Shown: one piece after another, positions 1-9,037 of the stretch
Layout of the letters: each line of letters starts with the position of its first letter
Position numbering within the stretch: the stretch's first letter is position 1
Source: Cohnella sp. OV330
Lineage (GTDB): Bacteria > Bacillota > Bacilli > Paenibacillales > Paenibacillaceae
DNA length: 64,000 nt
Assembly: GCF_900112065.1 (NCBI RefSeq)
Contig: NZ_FOKE01000003.1
Coordinates: forward strand, 566,249-630,248
Reading direction: 5' to 3'
Position numbers and translations under genes: made by a program
Notes under the pieces: model-generated
What the model saw: only the letters and a program-made list of their open reading frames with translations
The model's database searches: none
What the model was told of the DNA's origin: nothing

Positions 1-1
1 G

Positions 2-43
2 ATCCGCGTCTTCGTCTGCAACTACCTTGGGGCTCGGAAATAG
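2..43 (+). CDS. C-terminal tail of an upstream gene (partial)
   Basis: The first 41 bases read as 13 codons ending in a TAG stop in frame 2 (ending ...NYLGARK). The codon composition resembles the neighbouring genes, so this may be the end of a gene that starts outside the window. It is too short to identify. A dyad (arms 39-48 and 51-60, with one G-T pair) overlaps the stop and could be part of its 3' end. This is inference only. Confidence 0.25.
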   Translation: MRVFVCNYLGARK

Positions 44-189
44 CGCAAAATTGTGCTATTCCCGTATGCCTGAATCCGCCGCTGCTTGATTATGCGGGAC
101 CGGCGGAACGTCGCAGAGGGAGGTCATTAGGACGATACGCCCGAATTTGGTAAAATAAGCGGAAAGTCCAACAATACGGAGAGAACCTC

Positions 190-765
190 ATGAAACTCGG
201 CTTCGACATTGACGACACGCTGATCAATCTGCGCGAGCACGCCTTTCATTTATACAACCGGAAGCTTGGCACGCAGGTCGATATCGCGCGTATGCGCGAG
301 CTGAACTGCATTCCCATTCACGAGGCCTTCGGCCTGTCCGCGGAAGAAGGCAAGCGGATGTGGGGCGAGCTGCGCGAGACGATCTACTTCAGCGATTGCC
401 CGCCTTATCCAGATGCAGTAGAAGCGCTGACGGAGCTGGATCGGCAGGGGCACGAGATTTACTACATCACCGCCCGGGCGCAGGGACATTGCGACAGGAC
501 GCTTGAATGGCTGACGGCGGCGGGGTTCCCGGTGCGCCCCGGCAGATTTTATTGCGGCATGGGCGACGCGGAAAAGGTGCATGTGATCCGCGAGCTCGCG
601 CTCGATTATTATTTCGACGATAAGCCCGCGGTCATCGATACGTTAGCCGAGCTGGCGATGAAGGTATACATCCGCGATCAGCCGTACAACCGGCATTTGG
701 ACGCGCCTCGCATTCATTCATGGGGCGAATTGTTGGGGTTGTTGAATATATCCCGGCTTAAATAA
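190..765 (+). CDS. HAD-superfamily 5'-nucleotidase-like phosphatase
   Basis: A 191-residue cytoplasmic protein. The N-terminus has the HAD motif I DIDDT (Asp6 nucleophile, Asp8 acid/base), and a DD motif IV (FDDKP, about residue 141) closes the active site. Size and motif spacing match the NT5C/YqfW-like group, which dephosphorylates small phosphate esters such as nucleotides; the substrate cannot be read from sequence. The ATG is preceded by a GGAGAG ribosome-binding site at good spacing. A TAAAAT at 151-156 could be the -10 of its promoter, with a poor -35. It appears monocistronic, since the next gene lies on the other strand. Confidence 0.85.
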   Translation: MKLGFDIDDTLINLREHAFHLYNRKLGTQVDIARMRELNCIPIHEAFGLSAEEGKRMWGELRETIYFSDCPPYPDAVEALTELDRQGHEIYYITARAQGHCDRTLEWLTAAGFPVRPGRFYCGMGDAEKVHVIRELALDYYFDDKPAVIDTLAELAMKVYIRDQPYNRHLDAPRIHSWGELLGLLNISRLK

Positions 766-842
766 CGAGAGTCAGGACAGCCGCTTCGCAAATTCAACGG
801 TTGATACGGTTTTATACCGACTAGCGCGTACTGCGACTTGCC

Positions 843-883
843 AAAAGAAAAGCCCGTAGGCGCCTGCTAGGCGTACACGGGCT
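843..883 (-). terminator. Rho-independent terminator of the MFS gene
   Basis: On the minus strand AGCCCGT pairs with ACGGGCT around an internally structured loop and is followed by TTTTCTTTT. It lies 15 bases past the stop of the exporter gene. Confidence 0.75.
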
Positions 884-897
884 CTTGCTGCGCGGTA

Positions 898-2538
898 CTA
901 GTGCTGCGCGGCGTACGCTTCGGCTTCGGCGGCCGGGTCCATGCGCTCGCGGCTCATGAGCAGCGCGGCGGCGAGCGCCAGCACGGCCGGGATGAGGCTC
1001 CACATGAAGGTGGCCGAGATGGAGGACGAGAGGCCGTCGGTGACCTTCGCCAGCAGGTCGTGCGGAATGTGCGCGCGGGCCGCGGGCTCCATCAGCGCAT
1101 GCGGGTCACTCAGGTTGAGACCGCCAAGGCTATCGGGTCCGGCGCTGCCGCCTCCGCTCGCCGCGGCGCCGCCCAAGGAGCCGGCTCCCGTGTCGCCGGC
1201 CGTCGCCGCCGTACCGTCTGCGGCCGCGTCGCCGCCGAGCGAGCCGGCTCCCAGCGCATCCGACAGCTTGCGGGCCATCGCGTGGCTCTGGATGATGCCG
1301 AACACGGTGATGCCGAGCGTCATGCCGAGCGAGCGCAGGAAATTCAGCGTTGAGCTGGCGGAGCCGCGCTTGTTGGCCGGCAGGGCGTGGATGGCGGCAT
1401 TGCCCAGCACGGAGAAGGTCGCGCCGACGCCGAGTCCGACGAGCACCATGTAGACCGTGACGATCCAGCGCGGCGTATCCGCGGTCAGCGTCGTCAGCAG
1501 CGCGATGCCGGCAACGAGGATGACGACGTTCGGGATGAGGATCGTGCGGTAAGACAGCTTGTTAAGAAGGCTGCCGCCGAGCGTCGCGGTCACGACCGTG
1601 CCCAGCATCATCGGCAACAGGACCATCCCCGAGTTCGTGGCGGAGCCGCCCAAGACGCCTTGCATGTAAATGGGAATGTACACGGACGCGGTAATGAAGG
1701 CCGCGCCGCTCAGCATGGCCAGCGCATTGCTCGTCGCGTACAGCCTGCTGCGGAACATCGCGAACGAGATGATCGGCTCGGCGGCGCGCCGCTCCGCCCA
1801 TACGAACAGCAGCGCGAGCGCGGCAGACCCGGCGAACAAGCCGATAATTTCCGCGGAGTCCCAGGCGAACGTCTTGCCGCCGAGCTCCATGGCGAACACG
1901 AGGCAGACGATCGTGCCGACGAGCGAGGCGGCGCCGGTCCAATCGATGACCTGGCGGTCGTGCTGCGCCGATTCTTTGTAGAAGAAGGCGATCATGGCGA
2001 ACGCGATCAGCCCGAGCGGCAGGTTGATATAAAAGATCCAGTTCCACCCGATATGATCCGTGATGTAGGCGCCGAGCAGAGGCCCGAAAATGCTGGAGAG
2101 GCCGAACACCGCGCCGAACAGGCCGCCTAGCTTGCCTCGGCTCTCCGGCGGCACGGCGTCGAACATGATGGTGAAGGCGATCGGCACGAGCGCGCCCGCC
2201 CCGATCCCCTGGACGGCCCGGTACAGGCTAAGCTGCAAGATCGAATCGGCCGTGCCGCAGAGAGCCGAGCCGACCATGAAGCAGATGACGCCGAAGACGA
2301 AGAAGCGCTTGCGCCCGTACATATCCGACAGTTTGCCGAAGATCGGCATGCCCGCCATTTCCGCGACCATGTAGGCCGACGTTACCCATACGAATTTGTC
2401 GAGACCGCCAAGCTCTCCGATGATGGAGCCCATGGCCGTCGCGGTGATGGAGTTGTCCATCGAGGCCATCAGGATGGAGAGCAGGAGCCCTGCGATCACG
2501 ATGCCGGTGTTTTGCGTTTTTCGTACCACTCGAATCAT
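898..2538 (-). CDS. MFS multidrug transporter, DHA2 (EmrB/QacA) family
   Basis: An integral membrane protein of about 546 residues with the 14-helix DHA2 pattern. The first helix contains the family signature around MDNSITATAMGSI, and the loop after helix 2 has the MFS motif A (FGKLSDMYGRKRF). Proteins of this family export lipophilic drugs or metabolites by proton antiport. A long Gly/Ala/Ser-rich loop (about residues 435-495) sits before the last helix, which is unusual in length. The reading frame extends upstream to a TTG at 2607, but the ATG at 2538 (or the GTG at 2529, nine bases after AAAGGA) is a better start. It is single and divergent from the HAD gene at 2710. Confidence 0.85.
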   Translation of the reverse strand: MIRVVRKTQNTGIVIAGLLLSILMASMDNSITATAMGSIIGELGGLDKFVWVTSAYMVAEMAGMPIFGKLSDMYGRKRFFVFGVICFMVGSALCGTADSILQLSLYRAVQGIGAGALVPIAFTIMFDAVPPESRGKLGGLFGAVFGLSSIFGPLLGAYITDHIGWNWIFYINLPLGLIAFAMIAFFYKESAQHDRQVIDWTGAASLVGTIVCLVFAMELGGKTFAWDSAEIIGLFAGSAALALLFVWAERRAAEPIISFAMFRSRLYATSNALAMLSGAAFITASVYIPIYMQGVLGGSATNSGMVLLPMMLGTVVTATLGGSLLNKLSYRTILIPNVVILVAGIALLTTLTADTPRWIVTVYMVLVGLGVGATFSVLGNAAIHALPANKRGSASSTLNFLRSLGMTLGITVFGIIQSHAMARKLSDALGAGSLGGDAAADGTAATAGDTGAGSLGGAAASGGGSAGPDSLGGLNLSDPHALMEPAARAHIPHDLLAKVTDGLSSSISATFMWSLIPAVLALAAALLMSRERMDPAAEAEAYAAQH

Positions 2539-2601
2539 TCCTTTGCGCTGGTTTGGTTCTGTTCGTTCTTGCTGTCTGTTCTCATTGTATGGGAGCGTCC
2601 T

Positions 2602-2617
2602 TGACAACAGTCTGTCA
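2602..2617. promoter_or_regulatory. Candidate operator (inverted repeat) upstream of the exporter
   Basis: TGACA and TGTCA arms face each other with a 6-base centre, about 65 bases upstream of the exporter ATG. This is the size of operators used by TetR- or MarR-type repressors. No such regulator is adjacent, so its role is inferred. Confidence 0.3.
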
Positions 2618-2709
2618 GTATTCGCGAGATTTCCGTTTACGAAGGGACGATTTTGTTAGATGATAAGAGGAACGGTTCAGAATAGACGGATTTAGGATGG
2701 GGAGCGAGC

Positions 2710-3507
2710 ATGAGCTACAAAATCGTGTTTTTCGATATCGACGGAACGCTGCTGGACGAGGAAAAACGCATTCCCGAGGATACGCGCCTCGCGATCGCCG
2801 AGTTGAAGGCAAGCGGGATCGAGCCGGTCATCGCGACCGGACGCGCGCCGTACTTTTTTAAATGGCTGCTGGAGGAGCTCGGCATCGAATCGTTCGTCAG
2901 CCTGAACGGCGGCTATGTAGTGTACAAGGGCAAGGAGCTTTATGACAGGCACATTCCGATCGGCGATTTGGAAAAGCTCGTGGAGCTGTCGGGACGCGCG
3001 GGGCATCCGCTCGTATTCCAGGGCAAAGCCGCCTACAATACGAACCGCGAAGACGACGCCGGCGTCTGGAAAGCGGTCGATTCGCTGCGCGTGGAACGGC
3101 CGGGGTTCAATGCCGATTTCTGGCGGGGAGAGGGGATCTATCAGGTGTTCCTCCACTGCGCGGACGGCGAAGAAGCGGCGTACTTGCCGGAGCTGCCGGG
3201 TTTGCGGTTCATCCGCTGGCATCCGAACGCGCTGGACGTGCTGCCGCATACCGGTTCCAAAGCCGAGGGCATTCAGGCCATGCTGGACGCGCTCGGCATT
3301 CGAGCGGAAGAAGCGATCGCCTTCGGTGACGGCCTGAACGACAAGGAAATGCTGGAGCTCGTCGGTCTCGGCATCGCGATGGGCAACAGCCATCCCGAGC
3401 TGCTGGCGCATGCGGATTACGTGACGGGGCGCGCGGACGAAGGCGGCATTCGTCAGGGGCTTGTTTATGCGAAATGCATTCCGGAGGGGAAAGAGGCGAC
3501 GGTATGA
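2710..3507 (+). CDS. Cof-type HAD-IIB family hydrolase
   Basis: 265 residues. Motif I DIDGTLLD at residues 9-16 gives the nucleophile Asp9 and Asp11; motif IV is the FGDGLNDKEML block near residue 201, typical of Cof/YkrA-like HAD-IIB phosphatases with a C2b cap. These enzymes hydrolyse sugar phosphates or cofactor phosphates in the cytoplasm; the exact substrate is unknown. The stop codon overlaps the start of the Nudix gene (ATGA), so the two are translationally coupled and probably co-transcribed. Confidence 0.9.
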   Translation: MSYKIVFFDIDGTLLDEEKRIPEDTRLAIAELKASGIEPVIATGRAPYFFKWLLEELGIESFVSLNGGYVVYKGKELYDRHIPIGDLEKLVELSGRAGHPLVFQGKAAYNTNREDDAGVWKAVDSLRVERPGFNADFWRGEGIYQVFLHCADGEEAAYLPELPGLRFIRWHPNALDVLPHTGSKAEGIQAMLDALGIRAEEAIAFGDGLNDKEMLELVGLGIAMGNSHPELLAHADYVTGRADEGGIRQGLVYAKCIPEGKEATV

Positions 3508-4070
3508 GCATGGAAGTGAAGTTTTGTTCGTCGTGCGGATCCCCTATGGAGACGCGCGACGTCGACGGCACGCCGCGGCGCGCCTGCACGGCATGCAGCT
3601 TCGTGCATTGGGGCAATTACAGCATCGGCGTCGGCGCGCTCGTGGAGCGCGACGGCAAGATCCTTCTCGTGCGCAGGGCGCAGGAGCCTGGCAAAGGGTA
3701 CTGGACGAATCCGGGCGGATACGCGGAGCAGCTGGAGCAGATTCACGAGACGGTGCGGCGCGAGGTGTTGGAGGAGACCGGCATCGAAGCGGCCGTGACG
3801 GGCGTCGCGGCGCTGCGGGATCAGCCGAGAGTCGTGCACAACTTGTACGTCGCTTTCACGATGACGTACGTCGGCGGCGAGCCGGTGCCGGACGGCGTGG
3901 AGGTGGACGCGGCGGGTTTCTACTCGCTGGAGGAGCTGGAGACGATGAACGTCGCGCCGTTCACGCGCTGGCTTGTCGACGTGGCGATGAAGCGCGGCGG
4001 TTCCGCGGGCCTTGCCGTCGACGAAGCGCCGATCGTGCCGCTGCCGGGGTACGGGTTGTTCAGGTGCTGA
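3504..4070 (+). CDS. Nudix hydrolase with N-terminal zinc ribbon
   Basis: 188 residues counted from the ATG that overlaps the previous stop. Two Cys pairs (Cys8/Cys11 and Cys28/Cys31) form a zinc-ribbon like the one in NADH-pyrophosphatase-type Nudix proteins. The Nudix box lies near residues 72-95 and keeps the RREVLEETG core with its metal-binding glutamates. The family cleaves nucleoside diphosphates linked to another moiety; the substrate here is not predictable. Coupled to the upstream HAD phosphatase, it may form a small house-cleaning phosphohydrolase pair. Confidence 0.88.
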   Translation: MSMEVKFCSSCGSPMETRDVDGTPRRACTACSFVHWGNYSIGVGALVERDGKILLVRRAQEPGKGYWTNPGGYAEQLEQIHETVRREVLEETGIEAAVTGVAALRDQPRVVHNLYVAFTMTYVGGEPVPDGVEVDAAGFYSLEELETMNVAPFTRWLVDVAMKRGGSAGLAVDEAPIVPLPGYGLFRC

Positions 4071-4098
4071 AGCACATTTGACCGGTTCGGAACGGGGA

Positions 4099-4460
4099 GT
4101 TACCTCGAAAAACAGCGTAACTGCCGGTGATGTCCGGTGCATTTGGCGGAGTTCCCTCGAAAAACAGCGTAACTGCCGGGGTAGCCGGTGCATTCGGCGG
4201 AGTTGCCTCGAAAAACAGCGTAACTGCCGGGGTTGCGGGTGCATTTAGCGGAGTTCCCTCGAAAAACAGCGTAACTGCCGGGGGGGGGCGGGTGCATTTG
4301 GTGGAGTTACCTCGAAAAACAGCTTAACTGCCGGTGGTGGCCGGTGCATTTGGCGGAGTTGCCTCGAAAAACAGCTTAACTGCCGGTGATGGCCGGTGCA
4401 TTTGGCGGAGTTACCTCGGAAGACAGCGTAACTGCCGGCGATGGCCGGTGGATGCATGAT
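4099..4460. repeat. Tandem repeat array 1, seven units of 51-53 bp
   Basis: Units begin at 4099, 4151, 4202, 4253, 4306, 4358 and 4410. Each starts with GTTNCCTCG, contains AAAAACAGC and then T/GTAACTGCCGG, and ends near TTTGGCGGA. Where the fourth base is A and the unit has GTAAC (first unit), GTTAC and GTAAC can pair around about 13 bases; several units have lost this pairing. The small open frames through it simply repeat every 17 codons and have no start signals, so I treat the array as non-coding. It fills most of the gap between the Nudix and PNPOx-like genes. Confidence 0.85.
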
Positions 4461-4505
4461 AAAGGCAGGTCTGATGTCGCCTGGGGCGGCTTCAGACCTG
4501 CCTTT
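4461..4505 (-). terminator. Terminator-like hairpin, convergent genes
   Basis: A perfect 14-bp stem (AAAGGCAGGTCTGA with its complement at 4492-4505) around a GC-rich 17-base loop. It sits just past the end of the minus-strand PNPOx-like gene and after array 1, so it could stop transcription from both sides, although the A/T tracts are short. Confidence 0.6.
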
Positions 4506-4554
4506 ATGCGGTTCTTTTAGCGGGACTGCTTCTGTTAAATCAGCACGCGCGGGT

Positions 4555-4971
4555 TCACGACGGGCGCCATGTCTGCTGCTCCCCGTCTTTCTCCGTGTAC
4601 AGAATGAGCGTCGGCGCAAGCTTCAGGATGACATAGTCCGGATCCTGCGGTCCGTCGAGCCACTTTTCGAAGTAGCCTTTCCACACTTCCGACTTCAGCT
4701 CCTCGTCCGTCGAGATCGCGACCTCGCCTTGCACCTCGACGATCTCGCCCGGCCATATCCGGCCTTCCAGGCCGAGCAGCAGGGACGCCTTCGGATTCGC
4801 CTTAAGCTCGTCGACCTTGTGCGTGTCGCGGTGCGTCGCGAGCAGGATCGTCAGCCCGTCGTTGAACACCCTCATATATCGCAGCGAAGGTTGGCCGTCG
4901 TGGACGGTCGCGAACGCCCCGAATTTATATTTACCAATCGTTTCTGTCAGCTTCTTTTCCAGATCGCTCAT
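4555..4971 (-). CDS. Pyridoxamine 5'-phosphate oxidase-fold (general stress FMN-binding) protein
   Basis: 138 residues from the ATG at 4971 (MSDLEKKL), with a GGGAG at 12 bases. The protein has the split-barrel pattern of small PNPOx-like flavin-binding proteins: a strand with MRVFNDGLTILLATH, the segment KANPKASLLLGLEGR, and a conserved C-terminal Trp. Members bind FMN, F420 or haem, and many are called general stress protein 26-like. True pyridoxamine phosphate oxidase activity is unlikely at this size. The open frame continues 5' to 5385, but that part has no family resemblance and overlaps the LacI gene. Confidence 0.8.
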   Translation of the reverse strand: MSDLEKKLTETIGKYKFGAFATVHDGQPSLRYMRVFNDGLTILLATHRDTHKVDELKANPKASLLLGLEGRIWPGEIVEVQGEVAISTDEELKSEVWKGYFEKWLDGPQDPDYVILKLAPTLILYTEKDGEQQTWRPS

Positions 4972-5096
4972 ACGGATCAGCTCCCATCCAGTTTTGGTCT
5001 CGTTTATCGTACCCGGAATTTGGAGTCGCCAACCAATCACTCGCCGGCCTGATAAATGCGACTCATCGGGGGTTCGGAACGGGATCGCGCAGATTT

Positions 5097-6122
5097 TCAG
5101 CGTTCTCCGGATGGCGAGGCGCAGGACGCGCGCTCGATAAACGCGCCATAAATGGAAAGCTTGGTCGGATTGCCGCCGTAGTCGATCTTGCGGATCAGGA
5201 AGTCGACGGCCTCGTAGCCGAGCTGCTCGCGCTGAACCTGGACCGTCGTAAGGGGCGGATTCGCGCTGGCTGCCTCTTCGATATCGTCGAAGGCCGCCAC
5301 GGACAGAGCGCCGGGAATCTTCACGCCCATCGCGGTCAGCATCTCGATCAGGTTGACGGCGATGCGGTCGTTTGCGCAAAACCACGCCGTCGGATAGCCC
5401 TCCAGCCCCTCAAGCCAAGCCTGCACCTCGGACGGCTGCGAATGGAGCGTCGCAAGGGGCGCCTCGCCTGTCAGGCAGTACGCCTCGGGGATGGCGAGTC
5501 CGGCCTCGCTCATCGCTTGGCAATAACCGAGCCAGCGCTCCATGAAGCTGCGCGTCATGCCGATCGCGCCGATAAAGCCGATCTCCCGGTGCCCGAGCCC
5601 GATCAGATACGACACGATGCGGTAAGCCTCGGTCGTATTGGCGGTGACGACGGCGTCGAGTTTAAGCGTATCGTAGTCGTGATCGACGATGACGAGCGGT
5701 GACCCGAGGTCTAACAGATGGCGGACGTAAGCTTCGCGGAAGACCCCGACGAGCAGCAAGCCTTCGAACACGGCCAGATGCCATTCTTCCGGCAATCGTA
5801 ACGCCTCCTCCATATGCTCCGTAATCTCGCACAGGACCGCCGTGCACCCGGTTTCCTTCGCCCGCCTGTCGATTGCCCAATAGATCTCCCTGTAGAAGCC
5901 TTGATCGTGCCGGATATACTTCGGAATGAGGACGAGCAGGTTGCGGGTCCGCCGGCCTTCCTTGTCCGTCCGCGCCCGGTAGCCGAGGCGGTTCGCGGTC
6001 TCGAATACGAGGTCGCGCAGCGCTTCGCTCACGCCGGGTTTGCCGCTTAGGGCCAGCGATACGGCGTTTTTGGAAACGCCTAGCGCGTCCGCGATCTGTT
6101 GCATGGATACTTTGCCGCTCAT
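5097..6122 (-). CDS. LacI-family transcriptional regulator
   Basis: 341 residues. The N-terminal helix-turn-helix (residues 5-25, MQQIADALGVSKNAVSLAL) is followed by the hinge helix, and the rest is a periplasmic-binding-protein-like sugar-sensing domain. The gene is divergent from the GH2 beta-mannosidase at 6268 with a 145-bp shared control region, so it most likely represses that gene, and possibly itself, until a mannose-containing sugar is bound. The effector is inference from position. Confidence 0.92.
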   Translation of the reverse strand: MSGKVSMQQIADALGVSKNAVSLALSGKPGVSEALRDLVFETANRLGYRARTDKEGRRTRNLLVLIPKYIRHDQGFYREIYWAIDRRAKETGCTAVLCEITEHMEEALRLPEEWHLAVFEGLLLVGVFREAYVRHLLDLGSPLVIVDHDYDTLKLDAVVTANTTEAYRIVSYLIGLGHREIGFIGAIGMTRSFMERWLGYCQAMSEAGLAIPEAYCLTGEAPLATLHSQPSEVQAWLEGLEGYPTAWFCANDRIAVNLIEMLTAMGVKIPGALSVAAFDDIEEAASANPPLTTVQVQREQLGYEAVDFLIRKIDYGGNPTKLSIYGAFIERASCASPSGER

Positions 6123-6192
6123 CGTCGTTTAACCTCGAATCTGATGGGATGCTGTTGCTTTACACATTGGAGTTTGTCAAGCCGTTTGTCAA

Positions 6193-6221
6193 TTGATGCG
6201 CGCAAGGCAATGCTCTATGAT
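6193..6221 (+). promoter_or_regulatory. Sigma-A promoter of the beta-mannosidase gene
   Basis: TTGATG, 17 bases, TATGAT. It lies 46 bases upstream of the ATG at 6268. The palindrome TCAATTGA (6189-6196) overlaps the -35 and could belong to the operator of the divergent LacI regulator. Confidence 0.65.
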
Positions 6222-6267
6222 GTGTGCGAAGGAAGACATACGGACGAGGAACGGGGCGGTACGAGAG

Positions 6268-8883
6268 ATGAAGGAATGGTTGCTGAACGGCGAGAAATGG
6301 GAAGTCAAAGGCTATTGGCCGTGGGTGCCGCTCAAGGTGAGCAGCATGGAGATCGGCCAGGAGCTGCTGGGCGTGACCGACTGGATGCCGGCGACGGTGC
6401 CGGGCGGCGTGCATGCGGACCTGCTGCGCGCAGGGCTGATCGAGGACCCGTGGTTCGGCTTGAATAGCTGGAAGTGCGAGTGGGTGGAAAACCGGTGGTG
6501 GGTGTACCGCGCCTCCTTCGCTTGCCCGAAGCCGGCGAGCGGACGGACGGAGCTCGTCTTCAAGGGGCTCGATTACGAGGCGCAGGTGTTCGTGGACGGC
6601 AAGCTGCTCGGCGAGCACGAAGGTATGTACCATGAAGCAGTGTTCGATGTGACCGAGGCCGCGCGCACGCAGGAGCGGATGGAAGTGACCGTCATGTTCA
6701 AGCATGCGCCGGACGAGATGTCGCAGATCGGGCTGACCTCGCGGACGCATACGCAAAAAAGCAGGTTCAACTATAAATGGGACTTTTCCACGCGGCTCGT
6801 GAATATCGGCATTTGGGACGACGTGCTGCTGCGCGTGCACGAGGCCTGGACGCTCGACGACGTCTCGGTGACGACGGACGCGGATCCTGAAGCCGGAACA
6901 GGCGAGATCCTCATATCGGCTGCGGCTCGCGGCTTTGCGATTGCGGATGATGCTGAAGGAATTGCGGGCGACGCGCAAGCGCTGACGCTGCGAATCGACG
7001 TGACCGATCCCGAAGGCGTCATTGTCGCGCATAGAGAAGCGCCGATGGACGCGGACGGCAAGCTGGGAGAGCTTCGTATCCCCGTCGATCAGGTACGCCT
7101 CTGGCAGCCGAACGGCTATGGCGAGCAGCCTTTGTACGGCGTGCGCCTGACGCTGCTGGCGGATGGCGCCGTCATGGATGAGCGCGAGCTTAAGACAGGC
7201 ATTCGTTCGTTGTCTTATGCGCAAAACGAGGAGAGCCCGGCGGAGGCGCTGCCTTATACGTTCGTCGTGAACGGCAAGCGCATCTACGTCCGGGGCGTCA
7301 ACATGACGCCGCTCGACCATCTGTACGGTAACGTAACGCCGGAGCAGTATGAATATTACGTGCTGCTCATGAAACGCGCGGGCGTGAACATGGTGCGCGT
7401 CTGGGGCGGCGGCATTATCGAAAAAGAGTATTTTTACGACCTGTGCGACCGCCACGGTCTTCTTGTATGGCAGGAGTTCGTCCAGTCGAGCTCGGGCATC
7501 GACAACATTCCATCGAAGCGGTCGGAGTTCCTAGAGCTGATCGCGCTGACCGCCGTTAGCGCCTTGAAGACGAAGCGCAATCACGTTTCGCTGACCGTCT
7601 GGAGCGGCGGCAACGAGCTGATGAGCGAGCCGAACGTGCCTTCCACTTACGAAGACGCGAACCTGGCGATGCTGAAGAAGCTCGTAGAGACGCATGATCC
7701 GCGGCGGCTGTTCCTCCCGACTTCGGCGTCCGGACCGGTGCAGTATATCACGCCCGAGAAAGGCGTCAGCCACGACGTGCACGGCCATTGGAAATACCAG
7801 GGCAACCCGGGTCACTACGAGCTGTATTCAGACGTGGACAATTTGTTCCACAGCGAATTCGGCGTCGACGGCTTGAGCGCGGTCAAGAGCTTGAAAAAGT
7901 TTCTGCCGGCGTCCGAGCTGCGGCCGGTCTCGATGAACGACAGCCTCGTCTGGCGACATCACGGCGAATGGTGGGACACGTACGACCGGGACATCGAGCT
8001 GTTCGGACCGGAAGTCGGGGCCGAAATCGGCGTCTTCAGCCGCGCGAGCCAGTGGATTCAGGCGGAAGGGCTGCGCTTCGTGCTGGAGGCGAACCGGCGG
8101 CGTCAGTTCAAGAACAGCGGCAGCGTAATCTGGCAGCTGAACGAGCCGTACCCGAACGCTTCGAGCACGAGCCTCGTCGATTACTACGGCGAGAGCAAAA
8201 TGGCTTATTACTGGACGCGCCGGGCGTACAGCCCGTTCTTTTCGTCGGCGGAGTACAAGCGGCTGAACTGGCGGACGGGGGAAACGTTCGAGGTCAAGCT
8301 GTTCGCGGGCGCTCATGCGGCGACGGTAGGATTGACGGTACGTAGTCGGCTGCTCGGCATGGACGGCGGACTGCTGCACGAGCAGTCGGATGCCGTGAGC
8401 GTCGACGGCGAGCATACGGCGCATGCGGGCGATCTGCACGTGCTCGTGACGGAAGCCTTCGGGACGTTGTTCCTGCTGCGTCTCGAACTGCTCGATTCTG
8501 CGGGCGCGGTGCTGCATGCGAACGATTATTTCTTCTCGACGCTGGAGCGGGACGTCTATGCGCCTGCGCTGGCTGGTGGCGATAGAGTTCGCCTGACGGC
8601 AGAGGCACTCGACGATTGGTCGGCCGAAGGCGGACGGCTCGAAGCAGTAACGCGTCGCTTCAAGCTGGCGAACGACGGCGATCGTGCGGCACTGCACGTG
8701 CACGCGGAGGAAACGACGAACGGCTGGTGGATGGCGGCCGATGATCTATACTTTACCTTGCTGCCCGGCGAGAGCCGCGAAGTGGTCTTCACCTGCTGGC
8801 GCAAGCGCGCGGGCGGATTTCTGGCGGGAGACGTGGGCGCGGCGGCTGATGCGCAGCCGGAGCTGGTCTTCCGGAGCTTCTAG
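6268..8883 (+). CDS. GH2 beta-mannosidase
   Basis: 871 residues from the ATG at 6268; the frame extends to 6193, but that codon is inside the promoter. Domain order is GH2 sugar-binding jelly roll (about 10-190), an immunoglobulin-like domain, a TIM barrel (about 300-600) and C-terminal beta domains. The acid/base Glu lies in VWSGGNELMSEP (about residue 449) and the nucleophile Glu in FHSEFGVDG (about 530). The overall pattern is that of GH2 mannosidases rather than beta-galactosidases. There is no signal peptide, so it acts in the cytoplasm on mannooligosaccharides or glycan-derived mannosides. Probably controlled by the divergent LacI protein. Confidence 0.9.
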   Translation: MKEWLLNGEKWEVKGYWPWVPLKVSSMEIGQELLGVTDWMPATVPGGVHADLLRAGLIEDPWFGLNSWKCEWVENRWWVYRASFACPKPASGRTELVFKGLDYEAQVFVDGKLLGEHEGMYHEAVFDVTEAARTQERMEVTVMFKHAPDEMSQIGLTSRTHTQKSRFNYKWDFSTRLVNIGIWDDVLLRVHEAWTLDDVSVTTDADPEAGTGEILISAAARGFAIADDAEGIAGDAQALTLRIDVTDPEGVIVAHREAPMDADGKLGELRIPVDQVRLWQPNGYGEQPLYGVRLTLLADGAVMDERELKTGIRSLSYAQNEESPAEALPYTFVVNGKRIYVRGVNMTPLDHLYGNVTPEQYEYYVLLMKRAGVNMVRVWGGGIIEKEYFYDLCDRHGLLVWQEFVQSSSGIDNIPSKRSEFLELIALTAVSALKTKRNHVSLTVWSGGNELMSEPNVPSTYEDANLAMLKKLVETHDPRRLFLPTSASGPVQYITPEKGVSHDVHGHWKYQGNPGHYELYSDVDNLFHSEFGVDGLSAVKSLKKFLPASELRPVSMNDSLVWRHHGEWWDTYDRDIELFGPEVGAEIGVFSRASQWIQAEGLRFVLEANRRRQFKNSGSVIWQLNEPYPNASSTSLVDYYGESKMAYYWTRRAYSPFFSSAEYKRLNWRTGETFEVKLFAGAHAATVGLTVRSRLLGMDGGLLHEQSDAVSVDGEHTAHAGDLHVLVTEAFGTLFLLRLELLDSAGAVLHANDYFFSTLERDVYAPALAGGDRVRLTAEALDDWSAEGGRLEAVTRRFKLANDGDRAALHVHAEETTNGWWMAADDLYFTLLPGESREVVFTCWRKRAGGFLAGDVGAAADAQPELVFRSF

Positions 8884-8908
8884 AGGAAGCGGGGTTAAAC
8901 GGTAGGAT

Positions 8909-9024
8909 CGCACAACGGCGCGGGAAACGGGCCTGGCGAGCCGAGTTATGCGGTTTTACCGCACAACGGCGCGGGAAACGGGCTTGATGGTCGAAATTAT
9001 GCGGTCTTACTGCACAACGGCGCC
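8909..9024. repeat. Tandem repeat array 2, about 2.3 units of 51 bp
   Basis: The block GCACAACGGCGC recurs at exactly 51-bp spacing, with unit starts at 8909, 8960 and 9011. The inter-block part contains TGCGGTTTTACCGCA, a 6-bp hairpin with a 3-base loop; the next copy has one arm changed. It fills the gap between the convergent beta-mannosidase and AraC genes. No similarity to array 1 except the period. Confidence 0.85.
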
Positions 9025-9037
9025 AAACGCTGCTCGC

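Noticed and set aside
4100-4327. Open frames through array 1 encoding repeated 17-residue units
   Set aside because: The repetition follows directly from the DNA repeat; no start codon with a ribosome-binding site, and unit lengths of 52 and 53 break the frame.
4099-4460. CRISPR array
   Set aside because: Units are contiguous and similar over their whole length, with no unique spacers and no cas genes nearby. The same holds for the other arrays.
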